This document shows, piece after piece, positions 33,354 to 42,267 of a stretch of DNA of 49,875 nt. The position numbers were made by a program, and so were the translations under genes. Below the pieces are notes generated by a model that did not search any database, was not told where the DNA came from, and worked only from the letters and a program-made list of their open reading frames with translations. Numbering within the stretch: the stretch's first letter is position 1; each line of letters opens with the position of its first letter. The stretch is from positions 1-49,875 of the forward strand of contig JAGCPC010000009.1 of the NCBI GenBank assembly GCA_017642485.1, written 5' to 3'. Origin of the DNA: Prevotella sp. (GTDB lineage Bacteria > Bacteroidota > Bacteroidia > Bacteroidales > Bacteroidaceae).

Positions 33354-34205
33354 ATGAAACTGAATCTTACAAAGGCACTAGTGATATTCGACCTTGAGAC
33401 GACAGGACTTGACATTTCCAAGGATCGTATTATTCAAATAAGCTACATCAAGATATTTCCTGACGGCAGGGAAGAACGGCATAACCACTTTGTCAATCCT
33501 TCCCGACCTATTCCATCAGAGGTAGTGGAACTAACTCACATCACTGATGAAATGGTAAAGGATGCACCAACGTTCAAGGAACTTGCCCCTTCTTTGGTGG
33601 AGGAATTCAAAGACTGCGACTTCGCAGGTTTCAACTCCAACAACTTTGACATACCGATGTTGGCAGAGGAGTTCCTGAGAGCAGGAATAGCATTTGACTT
33701 CAACGCTTGCCGTCTGATAGATGCCTGTTTGATATTTCGCGCTATGGAGCGAAGGAATCTTGCCGCAGCATATAAATTCTACTGCGGACGCAAGATGGAG
33801 GACGACTTCCAAGCTCACCTCGCCGATGAAGACACTGAAGCAACCTATCGTGTACTAATGGGGCAACTTGACATGTACGAGCCTGGCAAGCAAGAAGAGC
33901 CTGAACGCCAATTGCCAAATGATATGGATGCGCTCCACGAGATATGTAACAAACGTAAAAACGTGGATTTTGCCGGACGCATTGTCTGGGCTCCAGTGAA
34001 GGGACCTGATGGCAAACCCATTCTGAAAGATGATGGTACGGAACTCATGCGTGAGGAGTTTTCTTTTGGCAAATACAAAGGATGTTCCGTGACTGAAGTG
34101 CTAAGACGTGATCCTGGCTACTATAGTTGGATGCTCAATGGCGACTTCTCCCTCAATACCAAGCAGGTCTTGACTCGCATACGTCTTCGAGAGATGCATA
34201 GGTAG
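33354..34205 (+). CDS. DnaQ-like DEDDh 3'-5' exonuclease
   Basis: 283 residues. RNase T/DnaQ fold: Exo I FDLETTGLD, Exo II FAGFNSNNFDIPMLAEEF and Exo III HLADEDTEATY (catalytic His and Asp), residues about 10-180. A C-terminal ExoX-like/DUF3820 module (about 220-280) has FSFGKYKGCSVTEVLRRDPGYYSWML. It is the usual neighbour of dnaN in Bacteroidetes and may serve as proofreading or repair exonuclease. It starts 19 nt after dnaN and is followed by DUF4835; coaBC, often placed between these two, is absent. Confidence 0.9.
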   Translation: MKLNLTKALVIFDLETTGLDISKDRIIQISYIKIFPDGREERHNHFVNPSRPIPSEVVELTHITDEMVKDAPTFKELAPSLVEEFKDCDFAGFNSNNFDIPMLAEEFLRAGIAFDFNACRLIDACLIFRAMERRNLAAAYKFYCGRKMEDDFQAHLADEDTEATYRVLMGQLDMYEPGKQEEPERQLPNDMDALHEICNKRKNVDFAGRIVWAPVKGPDGKPILKDDGTELMREEFSFGKYKGCSVTEVLRRDPGYYSWMLNGDFSLNTKQVLTRIRLREMHR

Positions 34206-34240
34206 TACAAACTGAGTATGATACGAAATAAAACACTATT

Positions 34241-35164
34241 GTGAAATATCTATTTATAAATATCAAAACACTGCTCATAGCATTGCTGCTATGGGCAGTT
34301 GCTATATGTATAGATGCCCAAGAACTTAATGCTAAGGTAAGCATAAATCACAATCAGGTGCAGGGTACGGAATCTTCTGTGTTTGAGGAGTTGCAAGACA
34401 AACTACAAGAATGGATCGATGGACAACAGTGGACAGCGTTGCACTTTCAAGAAAATGAACGAATAAACTGCAACTTCCACATAACAGTGACAGAATATAA
34501 GAAAGACCAAGGGACATGGACATGCACATGTTTAGTGCAGGCAAACCGCCCTGTATATAACTCAGCCTACTCATCAGTGCTCTTCCAATTTCAGGACAAA
34601 GATTTTACATTTACCTACAAGCAATTTGATAATCTGACATACAATGAGGAGATGATTGACAATCAGCTCACTGCTCTATTTGCCTACTACGCCTATCTCA
34701 TCATCGGTATGAATCTTGATTCTTTCTCACCAATGGGTGGAGAGGACATATTACAACGTTGCCTAAACCTCACCAATAACGCCCAAAACCTTAATTACCC
34801 AGGATGGGCTTCATTTGATAAAAACACCAACCGTTTTACCATAATCAATGATTACTTGGAAGGTGCGCTGCAACCTATCAGGCAGTTGCAGTACGACTAC
34901 TATCGTAAGGGCCTTGATGAAATGGCTAACAACCCAGAACGTGGTCGCACAGAGATTACTACAGCACTGGAGAATGACCTGAAAGTAGCTCACGAAAATC
35001 GTCCTATGAGTCCTCTGCCACAGATATGGACAGACTTCAAGAAAGACGAGCTTGCAAATATATATAAAGGAAAAGGAACCTCAAAGGAAAAGGAGTCGGT
35101 TAATGCTCTGTTGTTTAACATCAATGCAGCACAGAATACTGCTTGGAGTAAGATTTTGGAATAA
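34241..35164 (+). CDS. DUF4835 protein (PorD-like)
   Basis: 307 residues. Signal peptide (MKYLFINIKTLLIALLLWAVAICIDAQ), then a DUF4835 domain with CNFHITVTEY, QDKDFTF, DNQLTALFAYYAYLIIGMNLDSFSPMGGE and a C-terminal helical part. The family is annotated in some databases as type IX secretion protein PorD; I rely on memory for that link. The start is GTG at 34241; no ATG lies before residue 137. It is located between the exonuclease and recN (6 nt before recN), the standard position in Bacteroidetes. Confidence 0.85.
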   Translation: MKYLFINIKTLLIALLLWAVAICIDAQELNAKVSINHNQVQGTESSVFEELQDKLQEWIDGQQWTALHFQENERINCNFHITVTEYKKDQGTWTCTCLVQANRPVYNSAYSSVLFQFQDKDFTFTYKQFDNLTYNEEMIDNQLTALFAYYAYLIIGMNLDSFSPMGGEDILQRCLNLTNNAQNLNYPGWASFDKNTNRFTIINDYLEGALQPIRQLQYDYYRKGLDEMANNPERGRTEITTALENDLKVAHENRPMSPLPQIWTDFKKDELANIYKGKGTSKEKESVNALLFNINAAQNTAWSKILE

Positions 35165-35170
35165 AAGAAA

Positions 35171-36829
35171 ATGCTGAAGCATCTCTACATAAGCAACTAC
35201 GCACTTATTGATAAACTCGATGTTGATTTCAATGCTGGTTTTTCTGTCATAACAGGTGAAACTGGTGCTGGCAAGAGTATCATTCTCGGCGCTATAGGTT
35301 TGCTACTGGGACAGCGTGCCGACTCGAAATCAGTAAAAACGGGATGTCAGAAGTGTACTATCGAAGCACAGTTTGATATCTCGCGCTACAACCTGTCATC
35401 ATGGTTTGAGGACAATGACCTCGACATAGAGGATGGCGAGTGTACAATACGCAGAGAGTTGACATCGACAGGCAAGAGCAGGGGATTCATCAATGACACC
35501 CCAGTATCTGTGCAGCAGATGAAACGACTTGGCGAGATGATGGTGGATGTTCACTCACAACATCAGAATCTGTTGCTCAGGCAGGAAGACTTTCAACTTA
35601 CCATCGTTGATATCATTGCCAAGAATGATGACCTCCTTAAGGAGTACGAGAAGGTGTTCACTGAATACAACATTCTGACAAAAGAAATAGAATGCTTGAG
35701 ACTATCTCTTGCCGAATCACGTGAAAAGGAGGATTTACTGCGCTTTCAACTTAACGAAATGGATGCAGCAAAACTTACTGATGGCGAACAGGAAGAGTTA
35801 GAACAGGAACAAGATGTATCAACACACACCGAGGAGATAAAGAGTGCCCTATACAATGCTGAGCACTTGTTGTGTGATGAAGGAGCCACGCTTGACTCTC
35901 TTAAGCAAGCTACTAACGCTCTGTCTAACGTATCTCCTTTATACAGTAAGATAGAACCGCTGGTAGAACGTCTCGACAGCACATTGATAGAGCTAAAAGA
36001 TATAGCTGACGAGGTGTCACGAGAGGCTGACAACATAGATTTCAATGCTGAAAGACTGGAATATATCCATGAGCGTCTTGACCTCATCTATACCTTACAA
36101 CGTAAACATCACAAGTCAACCGTAGCAGAGTTGATAGAGGAATATGAGCGACTGGCAGAAGCTGTATCAAATATTGACAATGGCGATGAAGCTATAAAGG
36201 AAAAAGAAGAGCAGCGCGAAAAAGTTTTGGACAGTGTCAACAAACTTGCCCAGAAACTTACTGACACACGAAGAAAAGCCACAGTAATAATTGAGAAAGA
36301 AATAAAGCACAGACTGGAGGCACTCGGAATGCCTGATGTAGAGTTTAACATCGAGATAAAGAAAGGCGAACTAAGTGTTAAGGGGCAGGATAATATCTCT
36401 TACATGTTTTCTGCCAACAAGGGTATGGCGATGCGACCTGTTGCACAAGTAGCATCTGGTGGTGAGATAGCTCGCCTTATGCTTGCACTCAAGGCTCTTG
36501 TAAGCGCAACAGTTAAGTTGCCAACAATAATCTTCGACGAAATTGATACTGGAGTAAGTGGAAAGATTGCAGAGAAGATGGCGGAAATAATGAATGACAT
36601 GGGCAATGCCGGTCGCCAAGTGATAAGCATCACTCACCTACCCCAGATTGCCGCTCGAGGCAGTTATCAATACAAGGTAGAGAAGAATAGTACCCAAGAA
36701 CTCACAACAACCATCATGAGGCAGTTGAACGATGAGGAACGCGTAGGCGAGATAGCACAGATGCTGAGCGGTTCGGACATTACAGATGCTGCCCTTAAAA
36801 ATGCTAAGGAATTATTGAAATGGAAATAA
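35171..36829 (+). CDS. recN: DNA repair protein RecN
   Basis: 552 residues. SMC-like ATPase with Walker A GETGAGKS at about residues 33-40 ([16 protein letters not shown]), a long coiled coil (about 150-380) and C-terminal signature [13 protein letters not shown] followed by Walker [14 protein letters not shown] and the switch H in [10 protein letters not shown]. Its role is double-strand break repair. The stop overlaps the engB start by 10 bases, so the two are coupled. Confidence 0.97.
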   Translation: MLKHLYISNYALIDKLDVDFNAGFSVITGETGAGKSIILGAIGLLLGQRADSKSVKTGCQKCTIEAQFDISRYNLSSWFEDNDLDIEDGECTIRRELTSTGKSRGFINDTPVSVQQMKRLGEMMVDVHSQHQNLLLRQEDFQLTIVDIIAKNDDLLKEYEKVFTEYNILTKEIECLRLSLAESREKEDLLRFQLNEMDAAKLTDGEQEELEQEQDVSTHTEEIKSALYNAEHLLCDEGATLDSLKQATNALSNVSPLYSKIEPLVERLDSTLIELKDIADEVSREADNIDFNAERLEYIHERLDLIYTLQRKHHKSTVAELIEEYERLAEAVSNIDNGDEAIKEKEEQREKVLDSVNKLAQKLTDTRRKATVIIEKEIKHRLEALGMPDVEFNIEIKKGELSVKGQDNISYMFSANKGMAMRPVAQVASGGEIARLMLALKALVSATVKLPTIIFDEIDTGVSGKIAEKMAEIMNDMGNAGRQVISITHLPQIAARGSYQYKVEKNSTQELTTTIMRQLNDEERVGEIAQMLSGSDITDAALKNAKELLKWK

Positions 36830-37443
36830 AGAAGTCGGAGTTCACCATAAGCGCCGCAAAACTGTCACAGTGTCCTAAGGACACCAAGGCTGAGTTTGCT
36901 TTCATAGGACGAAGCAACGTGGGCAAGTCAAGTTTGATAAACATGCTGACAAACCATAAGGGATTGGCAAAAACAAGTGCCACACCTGGTAAGACGTTGC
37001 TCATCAACCATTTTCTTGTGAAAACAGACATCGCCAAGGAGGAGGCTAAGGAGTGGTACATCGTTGACCTGCCTGGTTATGGTTTTGCTAAGCGTTCGAA
37101 GAAGGTACAAGATGATATTGAGAAAATGATATCATCATACATACTGCAGCGTGAGCAACTCGTCAATGTCTTCCTGCTAATAGACATTCGTCATGACCCA
37201 CAAAAGATAGACCGTGAATTTATGGACTGGCTTGGTGAAAATGGTGTGCCTTTCTCCATAGTGTTTACCAAAGCCGACAAACTGGGTTCTGACAAAGCAA
37301 AACAAAATGTCAAGAAATACACAGAGGCACTTCTTGACACTTGGGAGGAGATTCCCACCTATTTCATTACGTCATCGGAAAAGCGACAGGGTAAAGAGGA
37401 AATCCTTGGTTACATAGAACAAATCCTTACCGATAACGTATAA
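36820..37443 (+). CDS. engB: Ribosome biogenesis GTPase EngB/YihA
   Basis: 207 residues. Single GTPase domain with G1 GRSNVGKSS (about 29-37), G2 SATPGKT, G3 DLPGYG, G4 TKAD and G5 SSEK near 187. It aids 50S subunit assembly. It overlaps recN by 10 nt and is the last gene of the dnaN operon. The convergent regulator gene begins only 16 nt away with no strong terminator between them. Confidence 0.96.
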   Translation: MEIKKSEFTISAAKLSQCPKDTKAEFAFIGRSNVGKSSLINMLTNHKGLAKTSATPGKTLLINHFLVKTDIAKEEAKEWYIVDLPGYGFAKRSKKVQDDIEKMISSYILQREQLVNVFLLIDIRHDPQKIDREFMDWLGENGVPFSIVFTKADKLGSDKAKQNVKKYTEALLDTWEEIPTYFITSSEKRQGKEEILGYIEQILTDNV

Positions 37444-37459
37444 GAACTACGTTTTTCTT

Positions 37460-38428
37460 TTACAAATCCACACTACCTATATCAACGAGCCTGTTTACTA
37501 TCGCGTAAATAGTAAGTCCCGCTGTAGAGTGTATTTGTAGTTTGCGAGCTATATTGCGGCGATGTGTTATCACCGTATTTGGTGCGATAAACAGTTTGTC
37601 AGCGATCTCCTTGTTTGTAAGTCCCTGCACCACTCCTATCACCACATCCTTCTCACGTTCTGACAGTTGCTCGCCATTATCACTATTTGACGCAACCATA
37701 CCTGATATGTCGAGTGTCACATCACCTCTATCCTTTTTTGTCTCAAGCATGGCGATGGCGGGCTCAAAGAACTTTTCCTCTACATCAGCATGGAAAGCAA
37801 GCCACTCCTCGAGGTTGTATATATCATGTAGCGCAGCTGTCAGCATATTATTGTGTTTACTGTCCGATGGAAGGTATTTTATGATAATACTCTTCAGTTC
37901 TTTCAGTTTATCGCCTGTTTTATCGTGGTGCTTCGAGAATGTTTCTATGTCATTTACACTTCTGTCAGCACTGACTGCCTTGCCATCCAGCATTCCCTCA
38001 ACGTATGGAAAGAGTATCTGTTCCTCAAGTTTCATGTGATGAGATATGAAGCGTGCATACTCATCGTATATCTTCAGTATTAAGCGTCCCAGGCCATTAC
38101 CCTCATCGAGCGACTCTGTCAGTTCTCTGCGTAGGAATGGCAGCTGAAATTCCAGATAGTATTCATGTGATGCCTTAAGATATCTCAATAGTGTTCTTAC
38201 ATCGAGGTTTTCAACGTCGTTCTTGGAGTGATAGCCGTTTATCGTCAGATTTACCACAGCGAGAAAGGTGAATGTATCCACATTACCCTCTTCGCATACC
38301 TGTCGCACAGTTTTGTTGCCGAAACCGAGACTTATCCCAAAAGCTCCGAGACTTTGCAACACGTTATAGTTGTCCCTTATCAGTGACAACATACTGTCTT
38401 CAGGTTCATATACCTTCACCTTTTTCAT
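37460..38428 (-). CDS. RIC/hemerythrin-LuxR fusion regulator
   Basis: 322 residues, cytoplasmic. Three parts: an N-terminal DUF542 (ScdA_N) segment about 12-50 (GFGNKTVRQVC), a hemerythrin-like four-helix domain about 75-230, and a LuxR/NarL-type HTH at about 255-315 (LSEREKDVVIGVVQGLTNKEIADKLFI). Putative diiron ligands correspond in order and spacing to those of YtfE: H88, H131/E135, H167 or H168, H213/E217. The DUF542 Cys pair of RIC proteins is replaced (GISLGFG). It probably senses oxygen, NO or iron-sulfur stress and controls transcription. Its own promoter has a 7-2-7 palindrome upstream. Confidence 0.87.
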   Translation of the reverse strand: MKKVKVYEPEDSMLSLIRDNYNVLQSLGAFGISLGFGNKTVRQVCEEGNVDTFTFLAVVNLTINGYHSKNDVENLDVRTLLRYLKASHEYYLEFQLPFLRRELTESLDEGNGLGRLILKIYDEYARFISHHMKLEEQILFPYVEGMLDGKAVSADRSVNDIETFSKHHDKTGDKLKELKSIIIKYLPSDSKHNNMLTAALHDIYNLEEWLAFHADVEEKFFEPAIAMLETKKDRGDVTLDISGMVASNSDNGEQLSEREKDVVIGVVQGLTNKEIADKLFIAPNTVITHRRNIARKLQIHSTAGLTIYAIVNRLVDIGSVDL

Positions 38429-38449
38429 ATGTTTCTGTATTTTGCGCTA

Positions 38450-38480
38450 CAAAGTTAACACAAAACCACGAATTACGCAA
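38450..38480 (-). promoter_or_regulatory. Promoter of the hemerythrin-LuxR gene
   Basis: Minus strand TTG (38480-38478), 20 nt, TAACTTTG (38457-38450). The start site would be near 38443, only about 15 nt before the ATG. Confidence 0.75.
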
Positions 38481-38497
38481 TACCTACTTTTAGGTAT
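38480..38497. promoter_or_regulatory. NarL-like 7-2-7 palindrome upstream of the regulator promoter
   Basis: ATACCTA-CTTT-TAGGTAT. Read as TACCTAC-TT-TTAGGTA (38481-38496) it has the 7-2-7 layout of NarL-type sites, each heptamer one base off the TACYYMT consensus. It abuts the -33 box. It may be an operator for autoregulation; alternatively it is a terminator of the uvrD-type gene ending at 38501. Confidence 0.5.
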
Positions 38498-38500
38498 TCC

Positions 38501-40759
38501 CTATAGTTTCTTGAGTTGAGCAAACTTTGCAAGCAACTTCTTCATGCCCGCATTTTGGAAATCCACTGTTATCTTCAGTGAGTCGCCCACACCCTCCATC
38601 TGTTGCACTGTACCTATGCCAAACCTATTGTGCACTACCCTATCGCCTACGCTGTATCCGCCACCGCTCTGCACTGTCTGCTCACTACTTTGCTCACGAG
38701 GCGTCATAGCTCGCATATTCACAGCAAAATGCGTTGGGCGCATCGAGTGTGCCTGATGCATCTGACGTGGCTGCATGGAAGGAGCGTACCCTCCCCCACC
38801 TTCTACGTTTACAAGTTTGCGGTCTATGTCCCTGAGGAAACGGCTGGGAGCGCCAAACTCCATCTTACCATATCTGAATCGCGACTTACAGTACGTAAGG
38901 ATGCAGTATCGCTCGGCTCTCGTTATGGCGACATACAGCAACCTGCGTTCCTCTTCCAGTTTACGCTGCGAATCAGTACTTTGCTGACTGGGGAATATGT
39001 TTTCCTCCATTCCTACTATGTACACACATGGGAACTCCAGTCCCTTGGCACTGTGTATCGTCATCAGGGTCACCTGTGGCACATCCACCTCCTTGTCCCT
39101 GTCACTGAGCAGTGCCACCTCATGCAGGAAGTCGAGCAATCCCGTGGGGTTGCCTTCCTCGCGGGCATCTGCTACAAAGTCATGCATAGAGGAGAGAAAC
39201 TCCTCCATATTCTCTTGCTTCGAGAGGTACTCTGGTTCTTTGCTCGAGTATAGTTCCTTTGCTATCTCTGACTGCTGCACTATTTCCTTACCCAGTTCAT
39301 AGGCATCGACTGTAGCAATCTTACTGACAAAGCCTTCTATCAGTTCTCTGAAGGTCCTTATCTTACTTGCCACTCCTTTGTTGAAATGCTTTGCGTATGA
39401 AGGAGAGTCGATATCCCTTATTACTTCCCACACTCCTATACCACCTTCGCGTGCCAGCGTGAGGATTTTGTTTACAGTGACATCGCCGATGCCACGTGTA
39501 GGATAGTTCACTATTCTCTTGAATGCCTCCTCATCATTATTGTTCGCCACAAGGCGTAGATATGCTACGATATCCTTTATCTCCTTACGCTGATAGAAGC
39601 TCATGCCGCCATATACTCTGTAGGGCATGTTGTCCTTGAGCATTTGGTCTTCAAAGGGGCGGCTTTGCGAATTGGTGCGATATAGTATGGCAAAGTCCGA
39701 ATACGACATACCCTTTTCTCGTATCTTCCTGCGTATGTCACGGCATACAAACATCGCCTCTTCCCTATCGCTGCTTAGCTGCGACAGTGACAGGTTGTCG
39801 CCATCGGCATTCTCGCTATATACGTTCTTGTGTATCTGACGTACATTCTTATGTATCAAGCCGTTGGCTGCTTCTACTATCTTTTTTGTCGAACGGTAGT
39901 TTCTTTCCAACTTAAACAACTGTGCTCCTGCATATTGCTGTTGGAAATCGAGTATATTATCTACGTTGGCACCTCGAAATGCATAGATACTCTGAGCATC
40001 GTCACCCACTACGCAGACGTGCTTATGGTGTGATGCCAACTGCTGTATGATTTGCTGCTGAGCATAGTTAGTGTCCTGATACTCATCCACCAAGTAGTAT
40101 CTGAACCCTTCAGCATACTTCTCCCTGATATCACAATTGTCTCTGAATAGCAGGTAGGTATTGTAGAGCAGATCATCAAAATCCATAGCATCGGCAGCCT
40201 TGCAGCGCTCGCAGTACATAGTGTATATCTTACCCATCATGGGCATCTTGGAACTCTCGTCACGCTCCGTGAGTTCCCTGTTCTGTACATATTCTGCCGG
40301 ACCTATCAGGCTGTTTTTGGCTCTTGATATACGGTTATGTATCTCTGCTGCCTTATATATCTTGTCATCGAGTCCGAGTTCCTTTACCAGCGACTTACAC
40401 AGCGAACGTGAGTCGGCCTCGTCATATATGGTAAAGTTTGCATCATACCCTATCCGTTCGGCCTCAACCCTAAGTATGCGTGAAAAGACGGAGTGGAAAG
40501 TACCCATTCTTAGGTATCGCGCCTCATCGCCTACGAGCCTCATTATGCGCTCCTTCATCTCCTTTGCCGCCTTGTTGGTAAAGGTAAGTGCCATTATCTC
40601 CCACGGTTTGTACCCTTGGGTGAGCAGATAGGCTATCTTATATGTCAGCACACGCGTCTTGCCCGAACCAGCACCAGCTATAACCAGCGATGGACCGTCA
40701 ATATACTCCACAGCCTCACGCTGTGAATCATTCAAGTCATCTAAGAAGTTCATTTCCAT
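38501..40759 (-). CDS. UvrD/PcrA-type ATP-dependent DNA helicase
   Basis: 752 residues. Superfamily 1A helicase: Q-motif LNDSQREAV, Walker A GAGSGKT (about 31-37), DEYQDTNYAQ (Walker B), QSIYAFRGA (motif III), VTLMTIHSAKGLEFPCVYIVGMEE and LLYVAITRAERYCILTY (motifs V-VI). The C-terminal 100 residues are low in conservation, ending in a Tudor-like VGDRVVHNRFGIGTV. Candidate for nucleotide excision and mismatch repair. It overlaps mtgA by 10 bases at its start. Confidence 0.94.
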   Translation of the reverse strand: MEMNFLDDLNDSQREAVEYIDGPSLVIAGAGSGKTRVLTYKIAYLLTQGYKPWEIMALTFTNKAAKEMKERIMRLVGDEARYLRMGTFHSVFSRILRVEAERIGYDANFTIYDEADSRSLCKSLVKELGLDDKIYKAAEIHNRISRAKNSLIGPAEYVQNRELTERDESSKMPMMGKIYTMYCERCKAADAMDFDDLLYNTYLLFRDNCDIREKYAEGFRYYLVDEYQDTNYAQQQIIQQLASHHKHVCVVGDDAQSIYAFRGANVDNILDFQQQYAGAQLFKLERNYRSTKKIVEAANGLIHKNVRQIHKNVYSENADGDNLSLSQLSSDREEAMFVCRDIRRKIREKGMSYSDFAILYRTNSQSRPFEDQMLKDNMPYRVYGGMSFYQRKEIKDIVAYLRLVANNNDEEAFKRIVNYPTRGIGDVTVNKILTLAREGGIGVWEVIRDIDSPSYAKHFNKGVASKIRTFRELIEGFVSKIATVDAYELGKEIVQQSEIAKELYSSKEPEYLSKQENMEEFLSSMHDFVADAREEGNPTGLLDFLHEVALLSDRDKEVDVPQVTLMTIHSAKGLEFPCVYIVGMEENIFPSQQSTDSQRKLEEERRLLYVAITRAERYCILTYCKSRFRYGKMEFGAPSRFLRDIDRKLVNVEGGGGYAPSMQPRQMHQAHSMRPTHFAVNMRAMTPREQSSEQTVQSGGGYSVGDRVVHNRFGIGTVQQMEGVGDSLKITVDFQNAGMKKLLAKFAQLKKL

Positions 40760-41391
40760 TTCACGTACTTCATCTGTGTCACTATCCAGCGTTGGCGTTT
40801 CCTCATATACTGCGATGGTTCCTTGCTTGAGAACTTCCTCGGATTGGGCAGTGTGGCGGCTATCAGCGCACAGTCACGCTTTGTCAGTTCGTCTGGCTCC
40901 TTGTCAAAATTATATTGCGCTACAGCCTTCACACCATATATGCCATCACCCATCTCTATCGAGTTGAGGTACACCTCCATGATGCGCTCCTTGCCCCATA
41001 CAAACTCTATGAGCACTGTAAAGTACATCTCCAGTCCCTTACGCACCCACGATTTTCCCTGCCATAGGAATACATTCTTTGCTGTCTGCTGGCTTATAGT
41101 GCTGGCACCAAACTTCTTCTTTCCTGCCTTCTTATTACGCTTGATAGCCTTCTGTATAGCATCAAAATCAAACCCGTGATGCTCCAGAAAGAGTTGGTCT
41201 TCGCTCGCCATCACCGCCTTAGGCATATCGTCAGGCATACTGTCCAAGGGCACCCAACTGTGATGCATCCTTGGCATGTGCCCCTCACCTATCTGTTGCA
41301 TGGTGCGTGTCACCATCAGCGGTGTTATCCATACTGGCATAAACTTATACCATACTACAGCAAGAATAGTGGAAGCAAAGAATGCCACCAC
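40750..41391 (-). CDS. mtgA: Monofunctional peptidoglycan glycosyltransferase MtgA
   Basis: At least 213 residues. One N-terminal TM then a GT51 domain: EDQLFLEHHGFD (catalytic Glu), FGASTISQQTAKNVFLW, the RKGLEMYF helix, KERIMEVYLNSIEMG and GIYGVKAVAQYNF. It polymerises lipid II. The first standard start is GTG at 41391, but the frame stays open to the OmpA stop and encodes QKKKNKTTIIKLINKIIRW just upstream, exactly the basic cytoplasmic leader expected before the TM. The true start may be a CTG at 41454 or another rare codon, giving about 234 residues. Confidence 0.92.
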   Translation of the reverse strand: MVAFFASTILAVVWYKFMPVWITPLMVTRTMQQIGEGHMPRMHHSWVPLDSMPDDMPKAVMASEDQLFLEHHGFDFDAIQKAIKRNKKAGKKKFGASTISQQTAKNVFLWQGKSWVRKGLEMYFTVLIEFVWGKERIMEVYLNSIEMGDGIYGVKAVAQYNFDKEPDELTKRDCALIAATLPNPRKFSSKEPSQYMRKRQRWIVTQMKYVKWK

Positions 41392-41475
41392 TATCCATCT
41401 TATTATCTTATTTATCAGTTTGATAATCGTTGTCTTATTTTTTTTCTTTTGCAGTCCTACGCCTTTTGTCGTATC

Positions 41476-42183
41476 TTACTGTGCCTTTGCGTTGTTAGCA
41501 GCATCTATCATTTCCTGTGAAGCATACATGTAGATCTCTACTCGGCGGTTCTTCTGTCTGCCCTCTGGGGTATCATTGCTTGCCACAGGATTACTTGAAC
41601 CATAACCGTTTACATTCTTCATCTGCTTGTATGCTACTCCATTCTGCGTGAGGTAGTTAGCTACGCTCTGTGCACGATTTACTGACAGAGGGTTGTTGAT
41701 AGCGTCATTGCCCGTAGAGTCGGTATATCCTTGCACATCGACACTTACATCGCTATTCTGCTTCATAATGTTGACCAGGCTATTAAGCTCATCCTTGCTC
41801 GTTTGGCTGAGTTCAGCCTTGTTGGTAGCAAAGAGGATACCTGAGTTAAACGTTACCTTCACAGCATCAAGGCCGTTAGTATCTTTTACAGTCTCTACAG
41901 TAGCGTTAGGCAACTGTGCTTCTGCCTGCTTCTTTACCTTATCCATGCGGTTGCCTATCACTGCACCAGTAGCGGCACCTACAGCACCACCTATCGCAGC
42001 ACCTATACCCGTATTGCCGGCTATAGCACCTATTATGGTACCCAGAGCAGCACCACCACCTGTACCTATTATGGCACCCTGACCAGTCTTGCTCATACCA
42101 TCCCAAGTTTTACAACTTGAAAGACATACACACACTCCTAATACAATAGCAACTAATTTGATACTTTTCATTATATTTTTCAT
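41476..42183 (-). CDS. OmpA-family lipoprotein with glycine zipper
   Basis: 235 residues. Lipoprotein signal ending LSSC (Cys24), a Gly-zipper segment (about 33-80, alternating GxxxG), then an OmpA C-terminal peptidoglycan-binding domain (about 105-225) with GILFATNKAEL, VQGYTDSTGND, NNPLSVNRAQSVANYL and RRVEIYMY. YiaD-like. It would link the outer membrane to the cell wall. ATG at 42183 or 42171 (MKSIKL). It is transcribed from a clear promoter and is followed by mtgA and the uvrD-type helicase. Confidence 0.92.
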   Translation of the reverse strand: MKNIMKSIKLVAIVLGVCVCLSSCKTWDGMSKTGQGAIIGTGGGAALGTIIGAIAGNTGIGAAIGGAVGAATGAVIGNRMDKVKKQAEAQLPNATVETVKDTNGLDAVKVTFNSGILFATNKAELSQTSKDELNSLVNIMKQNSDVSVDVQGYTDSTGNDAINNPLSVNRAQSVANYLTQNGVAYKQMKNVNGYGSSNPVASNDTPEGRQKNRRVEIYMYASQEMIDAANNAKAQ

Positions 42184-42210
42184 TATTTTGGTTTATCGTT
42201 TATGTACTTG

Positions 42211-42241
42211 CAAAGGTAGGCATTTATTTTTGTTTCTCCAA
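42211..42241 (-). promoter_or_regulatory. Promoter of the OmpA lipoprotein gene
   Basis: Minus strand TTG (42241-42239), 20 nt, TACCTTTG (42218-42211). The start would be near 42204, 21 nt before the ATG. The 22-bp array lies immediately upstream. Confidence 0.75.
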
Positions 42242-42267
42242 GCAAAAAGGCAAAAAAAACTATCGTC

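Noticed and set aside
38603..39253. 216-residue plus-strand frame inside the helicase gene
   Set aside because: Shadow frame; His/Leu/Cys-rich, no family features.
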